This document shows, piece after piece, positions 9,809 to 18,799 of a stretch of 64,000 nucleotides of DNA. The position numbers were made by a program, and so were the translations under genes. The stretch spans positions 1 to 64,000 of the forward strand of contig CAYSWV010000006.1 in assembly GCA_964434865.1 (NCBI GenBank), in the 5' to 3' direction. Under the pieces are notes generated by a model. It was not told where the DNA came from. It searched no databases and saw nothing but the letters and a program-made list of their open reading frames with translations. The stretch is from CAYSWV01 sp964434865 (lineage in GTDB: Bacteria > Cyanobacteriota > Cyanobacteriia > Thermostichales > Thermostichaceae). Each line of letters begins with the position of its first letter. Position 1 is the stretch's first letter.

Positions 9809-10837
9809 ATGAATACTTTAGTATCTGAGCCGAGTCGATCTAGAGCTGTCCAGTTGGTAAGTGTAGGTGCTGCATTACCCGAACCGGTTTTGACCAATGA
9901 TCAAATAAGTCAATTTGTTGAGACCTCGGATGAATGGATCCGACCTCGCACAGGGATTGGAGAACGGCGCATTTTACCCCCGCAGCTAGGTGTGGTTGAT
10001 CTAGCCGTAGAAGCTGGACAGCAGGCGCTCAGCCGAGCCGGTATCGATCCCCAAACCCTTGATTTGGTCATTTTAGCCACTTCCACCGGATCAGAACGCT
10101 TTGGAACAGCCCCACAAGTCCAGCAGGGTTTAGGTGCAAGTCGGGCTGTTGCTTTTGATTTGACTGCAGCTTGCACAGGCTTTATCTATGCCGTGGTGAC
10201 AGCCAGTCAGTTTTTACAAACCGGCCTTTATCAACGAGCGCTTGTGATTGCTGCTGATGTCTTATCTCGTACTGTAGACTGGAGTGATCGAAGTACCTGC
10301 ATTTTATTTGGTGATGGAGCTGGGGCTGTCGTCTTAGAAGCCACTGATTCCCTCACGGAGCGCCGGTTGTTAGGGTTTGAGCTACGCACGGATGGTTCTG
10401 GCTGTCATCTTCTCAACCTGGCGATGGTGACTGAGGCCCAAACATTAGTGGATGATATTCAAGTTGGACAGTATCGTCACCAGCCCGTTACAATGAATGG
10501 ACGAGAAGTTTTTAAATTTGCGGTGTCTTCAGTTCCTGACATCATTGAAAAGCTCTTATTCAAAACAGGAACTGCCGCAACAGACGTTAAAGGTTACTTC
10601 TTACATCAAGCCAACCAACGGATCTTAGACGCCATTGTTAAACGCTTAGAGGTAGATCCGGCTCGTATGGCTTCTGTCATTGAATATTATGGCAACACCT
10701 CAGGGGCATCGGTGCCGATCGCTTTCAATCATTGGGTCAATCAAGGCCGATTTGAGGCGGGCGATGTCGGAGTCATGGCTGGATTTGGGGCCGGCTTAAC
10801 CTGGGGGTCGCTACTGTTTCGGTATGGCCGTGAATAA
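9809..10837 (+). CDS. fabH: 3-oxoacyl-ACP synthase III FabH
   Basis: FabH condenses acetyl-CoA with malonyl-ACP to start fatty acid synthesis in the cytosol. At 342 residues it has usual length. The catalytic triad is visible: Cys in DLTAACTGF near residue 121, His in YFLHQANQR near 267 and Asn in YYGNTSGAS near 297. The GVGERR-like substrate-entry motif appears as GIGERR. The ATG start is reasonable, although the first 15 residues are variable in the family. It follows plsX and precedes a pentapeptide-repeat gene by 40 bases, so the three could share a transcript. Confidence 0.97.
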   Translation: MNTLVSEPSRSRAVQLVSVGAALPEPVLTNDQISQFVETSDEWIRPRTGIGERRILPPQLGVVDLAVEAGQQALSRAGIDPQTLDLVILATSTGSERFGTAPQVQQGLGASRAVAFDLTAACTGFIYAVVTASQFLQTGLYQRALVIAADVLSRTVDWSDRSTCILFGDGAGAVVLEATDSLTERRLLGFELRTDGSGCHLLNLAMVTEAQTLVDDIQVGQYRHQPVTMNGREVFKFAVSSVPDIIEKLLFKTGTAATDVKGYFLHQANQRILDAIVKRLEVDPARMASVIEYYGNTSGASVPIAFNHWVNQGRFEAGDVGVMAGFGAGLTWGSLLFRYGRE

Positions 10838-10877
10838 TTTTAGACCTAGCTTGCCTCTCTCATAGGAGTGCTTCTTC

Positions 10878-11636
10878 ATGCCACGTTTGTTTCGTGCAGC
10901 GGAATTACTGGAACGATATGCCGCTTGGGAGCGAGATTTTCATGGTATTCACTTAGTAGAAGCTGATTTAAGTCAGGCTTATCTCAGAGGGGTCAATTTA
11001 ATCGGAGCTTGCCTGAATAAGAGTAATCTCAAGGAAGCTATCCTGAACGGATCTCAGCTACAACGGATTCAGCTGAGGCAATCTAGCTTGCAACGGACTG
11101 AATTGTGTGGTGTAAACTTGCAATATGCTGATCTAGAGCGGGCTAATTTAGCTGGGGCTAACTTAAAAGGATCTAATTTATTCAAGGCTAATTTAAAGCA
11201 AGCTGACTTGACAGGAGCCAATCTCAAAATCTCGATTTTAAAATCAGCCAATCTTAGCTCTGCATTACTCAATGGCTCTCTGTTGGAAGAGGCTGATCTG
11301 GCTCATGTTTCGTTAAAGGGGGCTGATTTGCAAAACGCACACTTGCAAAAAGCAGTACTGGTAGCCAGTCAACTAGGGGGTAGCAATCTTTGGAAAGCCC
11401 TACTACAGCAGGCTAATTTATCTCATGCTGATCTCAGGGTGGCTAACTTGTATCAAGCCTCCTTGGGTGGAGCTACCTTGACACAGACTAACTTCCTTGG
11501 GGCTAATTTGAGAGGGGCGGATCTAAGACACACCAACCTGGAGCAAGCTCAGATGCAAGGGGCTTTTTTTGATCCAAAAACTCAATTTGATCCCAGTATT
11601 GATCCGCTAGCTTTAGGGATGAAGTGCCTCAATTAA
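10878..11636 (+). CDS. Pentapeptide-repeat protein (paralogue of the 55.7 kb gene)
   Basis: The 252 residues are almost entirely A(D/N)LXX pentapeptide repeats from about 25 to 225, predicted to form a right-handed quadrilateral beta-helix. There is no signal peptide or membrane helix. The N-terminal cap (LLERYAAWERDFHGIHL) and C-terminal cap (a TQFDPSIDPLALGM-like block) match the gene at 55691-56431, so the two are paralogues. The ATG has a GGAG site 11 bases upstream. The gene lies 40 bases after fabH. Function is not predictable from the repeats; a soluble binding or scaffolding role is inference. Confidence 0.9.
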   Translation: MPRLFRAAELLERYAAWERDFHGIHLVEADLSQAYLRGVNLIGACLNKSNLKEAILNGSQLQRIQLRQSSLQRTELCGVNLQYADLERANLAGANLKGSNLFKANLKQADLTGANLKISILKSANLSSALLNGSLLEEADLAHVSLKGADLQNAHLQKAVLVASQLGGSNLWKALLQQANLSHADLRVANLYQASLGGATLTQTNFLGANLRGADLRHTNLEQAQMQGAFFDPKTQFDPSIDPLALGMKCLN

Positions 11637-11711
11637 GCGGAATTAAGTGGGAGGCGTTGCCGAAAGACCAGACTACCGCTTCAATAAGGATGGCGTTTGA
11701 GGTTCTATCCA

Positions 11712-11749
11712 TTAGCTCCACAAGGCTAACTTAGCTCCATAAGGCTAAC
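11712..11749. repeat. 19-bp tandem duplication in spacer
   Basis: Two copies of a 19-base unit beginning TTAGCTCCA and ending AAGGCTAAC lie head to tail with one mismatch (C/T). They are in the 257-base spacer between the pentapeptide gene and the beta-helix gene. No hairpin terminator or promoter is convincing in the rest of this spacer. Confidence 0.88.
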
Positions 11750-11893
11750 GGATACTCAGGTGGGAGATCTCTACTATGGTATACGCCGATACGCATCTGG
11801 AGCTGAATCAGCTAGCAGGATCCTGCCTAAGACCTTTGCTAAAATCGCTTCATTTGATTTCGATTGTTTGCCGTTTACCTGCTTGAGGATCTC

Positions 11894-13873
11894 ATGACTA
11901 CCGATCACCGTGCCTCTGAAGTGACAACTCATGATTGGTTGTATCAACCTGTCAAGTTCTGGGGATCTTTAGGCCTGAGTCTAGTGATGAGTACGACCTT
12001 GACCTGGGCTACACTTTATAGCTCCAGTCCGGCTTCTGCTCAAGCAAATCTAGATGCAACCCTTTCTGATCAACAAGCAACTCCTGAGGTTCCCCCTGTC
12101 CCCTCAGGTCTTAATGTCATTTATGTTGATGCTACCAATGGCAGTGATACCAATGGGAACGGTTCCCAACAAGCACCCTATCGGACTCTTACCTATGTAA
12201 CTGAGATAGCCCCCTCAGGAACCATTATTCAGCTCCTCCCAGGTCTCTATTCTGAAGCGAGTGGTGAAGTCTTTCCCCTGAAACTCAAAGCTGGCCAGAT
12301 CTTACGGGGCGAGGAAGCTACTTTAGGTGAAGGTATTCTCATTTCAGGGGGTGGCACTTATATTAGCCCCACTTTAGCTCGACAAAATGTGACGATGCTG
12401 GCCGACAGCGGATCTGAGATTCGTGGTGTCTCGATGCGTAATGAAGGTCGACGGGGTTATGCCTTGTGGTTGGAGTCAACGGCGCCTAAGGTTTATAACA
12501 ATAGCTTTGTGGGCAGTATCCATGATGGTATTTTCCTAACAGGTGAGGCCAATGCTTGGATTGAGGGCAATCGGTTTTATCAAAATGGCGCTAACGGGAT
12601 CTCCGTGTTAGGAACCTCAGCCCCCACTATTGTGAATAACTTATTTCAGGAAACGGGGTTTGGCATCACAGTTGATAAACAATCTTCACCCCTCATTCAG
12701 GACAATCGCATTCTCCAAAATCGTACAGGCGTTATTGTTGGTGGTGATGCTCGACCCCGATTACGGGGCAACCAAATTAGCCAAAACCTACAAACCGGTT
12801 TAACCGCCATCACCCGTGGTATTCCTGATCTAGGGACAGCTAATGATCCGGGTAATAACGTTTTTCAGGGCAATGGTGATCTCGACATCAACAATTCAAC
12901 TCGGGGTGGCGTGATCGTCGCTTTTGGTAATCAATTGTCAGGCGGGACCCAAGGACAGGTTGATGTAAGTGGGCAAGCCATTATTCCAGCCGTGGCAACG
13001 TCTGCCCCCAACGCTGTAGCTGATGGCTCTCTAACCTTGCCGGCCACACCTGCAGCACCTCCAACGCCTGCCCCTGATCTAGCTCAAGCCAGTGAACCAG
13101 CTCCGACTCTAGATCTAACGCCATCTGCTCCAGTCCAACCCATAGCCCCAACTAATGCACCGGCTCCGACTCTGGATCTAGCGCCATCTGCTCCAGTCCA
13201 ACCTACTGAACCCATAGCTCAGTCGGCTGAAACGGTTCCCAGTCCTGCTGAGACACCCGCAGATACGGTAGCTGTAACAGGTGTACCGCCTTTGACAACC
13301 CCAGATCCGCAACCAGCAACGCCCTCAACTACTGACTCAACCAGTACAGCGCCTAACGTGCCAGTCAGTGAAAACGATGCAGAATTTAGAACGGTTCCCT
13401 TTACACCTGATGCGGCTCCAGCTCAACCGATCGCTCAGGCTACCCCCCCTGTAGTCAAAACACCGGCCCCTGATTTAGTGCCTCAACCGGTCGCAAATCC
13501 TTTAGTGTCCTCAGAGGCTCAACCAGTTCTAGATATTACAACTTTACTGCCGCCACCTGGCGTTCGTCAGCTCCAAGCCCAAAGCCCTGAACCAACACCT
13601 ACGCCCAGTGCAGGGGCCCCTGTTGACTCTACTACTGGTGATGGACCCATTGCGAATACCTCTGGAGCTCAGTTTCGAATCCTGGTAACGCCGACTCCAA
13701 ACAATGATCTACAAAAACTTCAAAGCCTAATTCCAGGCGCTGTTGCAACGGTTTTTAATGGTCGTGATGTTTTGGAAGCTGGGCTTTATGATAGTCGGAG
13801 TACAGCCCAAGCCGTGTTAGATCAACTCTTGGATGCTGGGTTTGAGGCCATTGCTGAAATGATCTTTCCTTGA
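11894..13873 (+). CDS. Exported beta-helix (DUF1565) protein with Pro-rich linker and SPOR-like end
   Basis: I choose ATG 11894 over an upstream TTG because GAGG precedes it. The product has 659 residues. A hydrophobic segment near residues 26-48 ending in ASAQA looks like a signal peptide. Residues about 75-340 match the DUF1565 / right-handed parallel beta-helix pattern (IYVDATNGSDTNGNG, then repeated PxIxxNxF units such as APTIVNNLFQ). Residues about 345-580 are a Pro/Ala/Thr linker with a 21-residue tandem repeat (APTLDL-PSAPVQP), encoded by a 63-base duplication at about 13100-13225. The last 70 residues (FRILVTPTPNNDLQKL... LDAGFEA) resemble a SPOR-type domain. A periplasmic or envelope location is likely; ligand unknown. 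Confidence 0.87.
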   Translation: MTTDHRASEVTTHDWLYQPVKFWGSLGLSLVMSTTLTWATLYSSSPASAQANLDATLSDQQATPEVPPVPSGLNVIYVDATNGSDTNGNGSQQAPYRTLTYVTEIAPSGTIIQLLPGLYSEASGEVFPLKLKAGQILRGEEATLGEGILISGGGTYISPTLARQNVTMLADSGSEIRGVSMRNEGRRGYALWLESTAPKVYNNSFVGSIHDGIFLTGEANAWIEGNRFYQNGANGISVLGTSAPTIVNNLFQETGFGITVDKQSSPLIQDNRILQNRTGVIVGGDARPRLRGNQISQNLQTGLTAITRGIPDLGTANDPGNNVFQGNGDLDINNSTRGGVIVAFGNQLSGGTQGQVDVSGQAIIPAVATSAPNAVADGSLTLPATPAAPPTPAPDLAQASEPAPTLDLTPSAPVQPIAPTNAPAPTLDLAPSAPVQPTEPIAQSAETVPSPAETPADTVAVTGVPPLTTPDPQPATPSTTDSTSTAPNVPVSENDAEFRTVPFTPDAAPAQPIAQATPPVVKTPAPDLVPQPVANPLVSSEAQPVLDITTLLPPPGVRQLQAQSPEPTPTPSAGAPVDSTTGDGPIANTSGAQFRILVTPTPNNDLQKLQSLIPGAVATVFNGRDVLEAGLYDSRSTAQAVLDQLLDAGFEAIAEMIFP

Positions 13874-13925
13874 GTGCAGTCTGGGAGTGCAGTCTGGGAG
13901 TGCAGTCTGGGAGTGCAGTCTGGAG
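13874..13925. repeat. 13-bp unit x4 tandem repeat directly after a stop codon
   Basis: Four head-to-tail copies of GTGCAGTCTGGGA begin at the base after the TGA of the beta-helix gene. Copies 1-3 are identical and the fourth differs at its last two bases. The array ends 11 bases before the 3' end of hisA, which runs on the opposite strand, so it fills almost the whole convergent spacer. Confidence 0.95.
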
Positions 13926-13936
13926 ATTCCTTGGGG

Positions 13937-14713
13937 TTACACCACTCGAGATCCAGAGTCAGGCGGGATATCCTGCCAGCGACCTGATCCCACGGCCCGA
14001 ATTGCCTCACGTAGGTCAATGGCTCCTGTATACAGAGCCCGACCAATAATGGCTCCTGTCACTCCAGTAGGCACCAGGGTTAGTAGAGAGAGGAGATCAG
14101 TAATCGAACTGATGCCCCCTGAGGCAATAATCGGAACTGAGGCAGCTTGAGCCATCGTCCTAAGCTGGTCTAGATTAGGCCCACTCAACATGCCATCTCG
14201 TTGAATATCGGTGTAAATAATCGTAGTAGCTCCCATTTGACTGACTGTTTGGGCCAGATCAGTAGCTGCGATCGCTGTTGAGGCCAGCCAGCCTCGAGTT
14301 GATACCTGACCTTGGCGAGCATCAATCCCCACTGCAATCCGACCTGGATGCCGCTCACACATCAGCCTTAGGATTTCTGGTTGTTCAACGGCTAAAGTCC
14401 CCACAATCACTCGTTCAACGCCTACAGCTAGTAGATGGTCGGCTGCTGCTAGCGACCGAATCCCTCCCCCCACTTGAACGGGAATCTCTATAGACTGAAC
14501 AATCTGTTGAATGATGGATAAGTTGACCGGATCACCAGTTTTAGCCCCGTCTAGATCAACCAAATGGAGGCGCGGGGCCCCTTGATCGACCCAGGTTTGA
14601 GCTTGAGCTAGTGGATTGGGAGAAAACACATCAACATGTTGGTAATCCCCTTGCACCAACCGCACACATTGGCCACCTAGGAGATCGATTGCAGGAATGA
14701 GTTCTAAGGTCAT
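13937..14713 (-). CDS. hisA: Phosphoribosylformimino-AICAR ribonucleotide isomerase HisA
   Basis: HisA catalyses the Amadori isomerisation of ProFAR to PRFAR in histidine synthesis, as a cytosolic TIM barrel. Of 258 residues, the key acids are seen in AIDLLGGQCVRLVQG near residue 8 and YTDIQRDG near 130. Phosphate-binding glycines appear in QVGGGIRS and ASGGISS. The length is normal. It lies 18 bases downstream of a PIN-domain membrane protein on the same strand, and its 3' end faces the beta-helix gene. No other his gene is in this window, which is usual in cyanobacteria, where the his genes are scattered. Confidence 0.96.
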   Translation of the reverse strand: MTLELIPAIDLLGGQCVRLVQGDYQHVDVFSPNPLAQAQTWVDQGAPRLHLVDLDGAKTGDPVNLSIIQQIVQSIEIPVQVGGGIRSLAAADHLLAVGVERVIVGTLAVEQPEILRLMCERHPGRIAVGIDARQGQVSTRGWLASTAIAATDLAQTVSQMGATTIIYTDIQRDGMLSGPNLDQLRTMAQAASVPIIASGGISSITDLLSLLTLVPTGVTGAIIGRALYTGAIDLREAIRAVGSGRWQDIPPDSGSRVV

Positions 14714-14731
14714 AGGCTTAAAGGCTAACTA

Positions 14732-15547
14732 TTAAGGACTAGAGGTAGGATTGGTCAGATCAATATCAAAGGTAGGAATATCAGGCAATTTAAACCGATC
14801 CCAAAACCCTTGACTACCCTCAGGATCAACTGTGCGCCAGGCCACCAACCCAGCACTCGTAAACAACACAAGAGCAATCAGCAACTGCACCGTGTTAATC
14901 ACTTTTTGGGTGATACTCGGTTCAGCTCGGCTTAGTCGTGCTCCTGAAACCGCTGCTCGTTTGATGGGGACCGTTCGAGGGACATCGGTCAAGGATAAGG
15001 GAGATGTATGAGTAGGCTCCTCAGGTTGAAGGACAGGGGGTAAAGGCAACTCCGGCATTCGCTGTAAGGCTTGATCAACTGTAGCTGGGTGTTTTTGATG
15101 ACGGCTCCATTGCAAGAGTTCAGCCACGGCCACTGCACATAAGTTAGCAACTTGTAAATTCTGGATCCGTTGAACCAGAGGCCGATCATTACTCACCAAA
15201 ACGACCAAGCTGCTTGAGTATTGTTTAGAAAGGGCATAGCTGCATTCAGCAATGGCTTGCACTAGGCGGGAGCGCTTACTCAGACTCGTGGCCTCAGCCT
15301 CGATCCCCTTGACTAGAGCTGTAGCGTCTAAAATGGCGAAAGCCTTGTCGCGGTTAAATTGAAAAAAATCTCGGGCGATCCTTTCATCACTGGCTTCAGT
15401 GGCGCGTTGAGTGAGAAAGTCTAATTCAGAGTTGACGGCTCGAGGGAGTACACAGATACCAAAGTCAACCCACTCCTGCCATTGTTTAGCCTGGGTTGCC
15501 AGAATGGCGGTAGTATCAAAAACTAGCAAAGGTTGGAGCTCAGCCAT
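14732..15547 (-). CDS. PIN-domain protein with C-terminal membrane anchor
   Basis: Residues 1-155 form a PIN-type nuclease fold: VFDTTAIL near residue 9, an acidic SELDFL near 41, and LVSNDRPLVQ near 118. The acidic residues expected for metal binding appear present. A variable Pro-rich linker follows (about 165-200), then one transmembrane helix near 220-240 (VQLLIALVLFTSAGLVAW) and a short tail. The layout suggests a membrane-tethered RNA-processing enzyme. No antitoxin-sized gene is next to it, so it does not look like a VapC toxin pair. hisA follows by 18 bases, suggesting co-transcription. Confidence 0.8.
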   Translation of the reverse strand: MAELQPLLVFDTTAILATQAKQWQEWVDFGICVLPRAVNSELDFLTQRATEASDERIARDFFQFNRDKAFAILDATALVKGIEAEATSLSKRSRLVQAIAECSYALSKQYSSSLVVLVSNDRPLVQRIQNLQVANLCAVAVAELLQWSRHQKHPATVDQALQRMPELPLPPVLQPEEPTHTSPLSLTDVPRTVPIKRAAVSGARLSRAEPSITQKVINTVQLLIALVLFTSAGLVAWRTVDPEGSQGFWDRFKLPDIPTFDIDLTNPTSSP

Positions 15548-15702
15548 GATAGCCTCAGACAGGAACTAGACAAACCCCGACTAGAGATTATGGGGATCAG
15601 TCACCTAATACGCAAGCTTACCCATAAAAATTCTAAAGCAGTAGCTTTAGCCTCTTCTGGCTCGGTCCCATTGTTGGTTGGATTGAGACTCAAGCTGAAG
15701 CC

Positions 15703-17364
15703 TTAGCGATCTAGCCACACGGCCTCCAGTTGATCATATCCATAAGGATGAGCTATGGCTTGTTGCACCCCCTTGTGGTGAATACTCCAGCGGTGTTGCC
15801 AACAACTATTACCCATAGGTCCTCGCTCAACCATGATCTGCTGCAGTTGGCCCATCAGTTGTTGTCGTTGCTCCAGATCTAAGGTGGTTTCTGCTTGCTG
15901 TAGCAGTTGGCTAAATTCAGGATCAATCCAACCGGTTTCATTAAACGGCGCTGGAGATCCCCACCCGTCATCTGTGTAAGCCAGCGATAAAACCATGGTG
16001 GCCAAAGGTCGATGCGACCAAGCGGTAATTCCAAAATCAACCTCTGTCCAGCGAGACCAGTAGCTCTCAGGATCCGTGATATCCAATTGAATCTCAAAGC
16101 CACCCGCTGCTGCAGTTTCCTTCAAGGCCTGGGCCAGAGCAGGTTCAAGCTCATCATTTTTCGTGACCAGGGTTACGGTTAATCCCTCTGGATAGCCAGC
16201 TTCTGCCAATAAAGCTCGTGAGCCTTCCGGATCATAGGGAGGGATCTCGATGGCAACATAGTCCGGATGAGCTGGGGCCATATGGGCATCAATAGAGAGT
16301 TGGCCTTCCCCTTGAAAGATCTGTTGGAGGCTTCGCTGTCGATCTTGACATTTCTTCAAAGCATTGCGCACTCTGGGATCAGTCCAAGGCTCTCGATCCA
16401 CGCGCATTTTTAAAATATAGGCATTGGCTGTGGCCACCGATTGTAGCCTGAGATCTGGATAGTCTTGAAGCTGAAGCCAATCCGCTAACAGGGGCTGATG
16501 AAAAGTATCAATCTCAGCTGTTTGAATAGCGGCTATAGCAGTCTCTCGGTCCATAGCACGATAGGACAGTTGATCCAAATACGGTAAGGGTTGACCATCT
16601 CCTCCAGGGCGCCAATAATCATGGCGACGTCTAAATTGGGCTTGCTCGCCGACTGCGTAGTGCTCTAATAGATAAGGCCCGGTACCAATAGGTTGTTGGG
16701 TAAAGTCACCTTCAAAGGAGCGGTGCAAAATAATGGCAGGGTAATGAAAGAGTTGCTCTGGAAGGGTAATCGTGGGTTTTTGCAGGTAGAGGCGGAGGGT
16801 ATAGTCATCTATTTTTTCAATATCATCACTACTCTTGATGTAGGTGAGTAGCCCTAACATCGATGATCCCAAGCTTGGATCAAGCCATTGTTTAAAGGTA
16901 AAAAGCACATCCTCACTAGTCAGGGCATCGCCATTATTGAAGGTAATCCCTTGACGTAGATGCAAGGTCCAAACTTTGGCATCCTCACTAGCCTCCCACC
17001 GGCTCAGTAGCAGGGGATGGGTAATATTGTTGGCATCCGTTTGGGTCAAGTACTCACCTACGTGCCTGACCAAATTACTAGCTTCAATAGATGTGATCCG
17101 GGCAGGATGTTCTAGAGCGTGGATGGGCATGGCACAGCGCCAGCTACCGCCCCGTTTAATCGCTCGTTGAGTGGGGGTGGCTTGAGAAACAGGAGATTGA
17201 TCAGGAGTACAGGCAGCTGCTACGGCGGCTCCTACAGAGAGTCCTAATAAACTGGCCCCTCGAATAAAAGTACGACGGGACACTCGACCTTGTTGCCATT
17301 GGGCATAGAGTTCTGGAATGTAAGGATGAATAGATTCCATCCCATGTTGTGAGACAGGGTTCAT
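15703..17364 (-). CDS. Tat-exported peptide-type ABC transporter substrate-binding protein
   Basis: This 553-residue protein belongs to the family 5 extracellular solute-binding proteins (DppA/OppA/NikA-like), with WTLHLRQGITFNNGDALTSEDV as the clearest block. The N-terminus carries SRRTFIRG followed by a hydrophobic stretch ending AAAC near residue 52, so it has a Tat-type signal and possibly a lipobox. It would bind peptides or another small ligand outside the cytoplasmic membrane. No permease or ATPase gene lies within the window next to it, so the rest of the transporter must be elsewhere. It follows the pentapeptide gene on the same strand by about 96 bases. Confidence 0.92.
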   Translation of the reverse strand: MNPVSQHGMESIHPYIPELYAQWQQGRVSRRTFIRGASLLGLSVGAAVAAACTPDQSPVSQATPTQRAIKRGGSWRCAMPIHALEHPARITSIEASNLVRHVGEYLTQTDANNITHPLLLSRWEASEDAKVWTLHLRQGITFNNGDALTSEDVLFTFKQWLDPSLGSSMLGLLTYIKSSDDIEKIDDYTLRLYLQKPTITLPEQLFHYPAIILHRSFEGDFTQQPIGTGPYLLEHYAVGEQAQFRRRHDYWRPGGDGQPLPYLDQLSYRAMDRETAIAAIQTAEIDTFHQPLLADWLQLQDYPDLRLQSVATANAYILKMRVDREPWTDPRVRNALKKCQDRQRSLQQIFQGEGQLSIDAHMAPAHPDYVAIEIPPYDPEGSRALLAEAGYPEGLTVTLVTKNDELEPALAQALKETAAAGGFEIQLDITDPESYWSRWTEVDFGITAWSHRPLATMVLSLAYTDDGWGSPAPFNETGWIDPEFSQLLQQAETTLDLEQRQQLMGQLQQIMVERGPMGNSCWQHRWSIHHKGVQQAIAHPYGYDQLEAVWLDR

Positions 17365-17460
17365 GGCTACTCCCTACCTAGTCTAATCTCGATTCAGCTA
17401 AAGCTTGACTTTTCATCCAAAGTGTAGAGTTGTGAACTGGTCCATGTATTGTAGCTTGAT

Positions 17461-18741
17461 CTACCCCTGTTGAAGGGCATCTTGGAGCTGTAATATCACT
17501 TCAGGATGAGCCATGAGCCATCGGTAAATCCCATATAAGGCAGCGCCAAGACCCACTACCAGGACCCCGACTAGCCAAAGTTGAGATTTAGAGTCTGATG
17601 ACTTAGCCTCGTCGATAAAGATAGCACCTTGCTCACTCAGTTGAGCCATCGTTGCTGATGATAAGCCCTGGTTGCTATTGAACGTCGCCCCTTGTACAAC
17701 TTTAGCCTTAGCAATGCTACAGTACTCTAGTGAAACCCCCTCCAGTTGGGCCTCTTTAAGAATAGCTGCCGTCAGATCAGCTTGATCTAGACGAGTCCGT
17801 TCATTCATAATGGCTCGGGTTAGGTTCGCTCCCCGCAGATTAGCCCCTCGTAAATCACAATCTTGAAGATTGGCATCACTTAAGTTGGCTTCTTTCAAAG
17901 AGGCTCCACTTAATACGGACTCACTCAGATCGGCTTGATTCAACTTGGCTCGATTCAGGTTTGTCCCTTGCATCTGGGCTGAGGTAAGCTTAGCCTGCGC
18001 TAAATTGGCTCCACTGAGATCGGCTCCTTTCAGGTTAACGCTCCGTAGTTCAGCTTGACTCAGGTTAACCAGCGTCAGATCAGCTCCTTGTAAGCGAGCA
18101 TAGTCTAGATTGTAGCCACTGAGATCTCGACCTCGTTGAGTTAAGCCTCTTAAATCAGCCCCCATTAGATCTTTGGTTGGATCTAAAGCTAGCTCTTGAA
18201 CCAAAGTGGGTAAGTCATTGGCTAAAACCTCTAGGAGTTCTGCTACTGCTTTAATCTCGGCTTGAGACTTCAGTCGATCTTCAGCTAGGTACTCCAGTCG
18301 GCGGACAATAGATTTAACTTCAGATCGAGAGCGAGGTCGAGCTTCAAAAAAGATGGAAGCCGCCGGTAATTTAGATGAGGTCTCAACCTCAGTATCTTCG
18401 GATTCAGGGTAGTTCTCAGCCTCTGCAGCTGTTTGAAGTAGAGCTTTGAGTTGTTCAATAATTTCAGCCGGTAATTGCTTTTCTGGATCTAACCAGGTTG
18501 ATATCGTTTGTCGAACCTGATAGATATCATTGGCTTTTAACCAGAGTGAGACCAAGTTGACTACCGTAGCTCCTACCGTATCAGAGTCTGTCTCTAGATC
18601 CAAACTAGCCAAGGCCTGGACTTCAAGTTCTGCTGCTTGCCGATAGATCTCTTGAGCCGTTTCCAGATCACCTTGCTCTTGATACTGTTCAGCAGACGCC
18701 ACCCGCTCTTCACTTTGCCTGTGATAGTCAGACCAGCTCAT
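17461..18741 (-). CDS. Pentapeptide-repeat protein with helical N-domain and C-terminal membrane helix
   Basis: The 426 residues divide into an alpha-helical, acidic N-terminal region (1-185, partly TPR-like: YQEQGDLETAQEIYRQAAEL), pentapeptide repeats at about 190-350 (ADLRG, ANLSD and similar), and one membrane segment near 385-402 (LWLVGVLVVGLGAALYGIY) with a short tail. It therefore displays the beta-helix on one face of a membrane. It starts 58 bases after the nblS-type kinase gene on the same strand and may be co-transcribed with it. Function is unknown. Confidence 0.85.
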   Translation of the reverse strand: MSWSDYHRQSEERVASAEQYQEQGDLETAQEIYRQAAELEVQALASLDLETDSDTVGATVVNLVSLWLKANDIYQVRQTISTWLDPEKQLPAEIIEQLKALLQTAAEAENYPESEDTEVETSSKLPAASIFFEARPRSRSEVKSIVRRLEYLAEDRLKSQAEIKAVAELLEVLANDLPTLVQELALDPTKDLMGADLRGLTQRGRDLSGYNLDYARLQGADLTLVNLSQAELRSVNLKGADLSGANLAQAKLTSAQMQGTNLNRAKLNQADLSESVLSGASLKEANLSDANLQDCDLRGANLRGANLTRAIMNERTRLDQADLTAAILKEAQLEGVSLEYCSIAKAKVVQGATFNSNQGLSSATMAQLSEQGAIFIDEAKSSDSKSQLWLVGVLVVGLGAALYGIYRWLMAHPEVILQLQDALQQG

Positions 18742-18799
18742 AACGATCCTTGAATCTCAGCTAACCGCAACGACTAAGGTAACATCCTCAGGTGCCATC

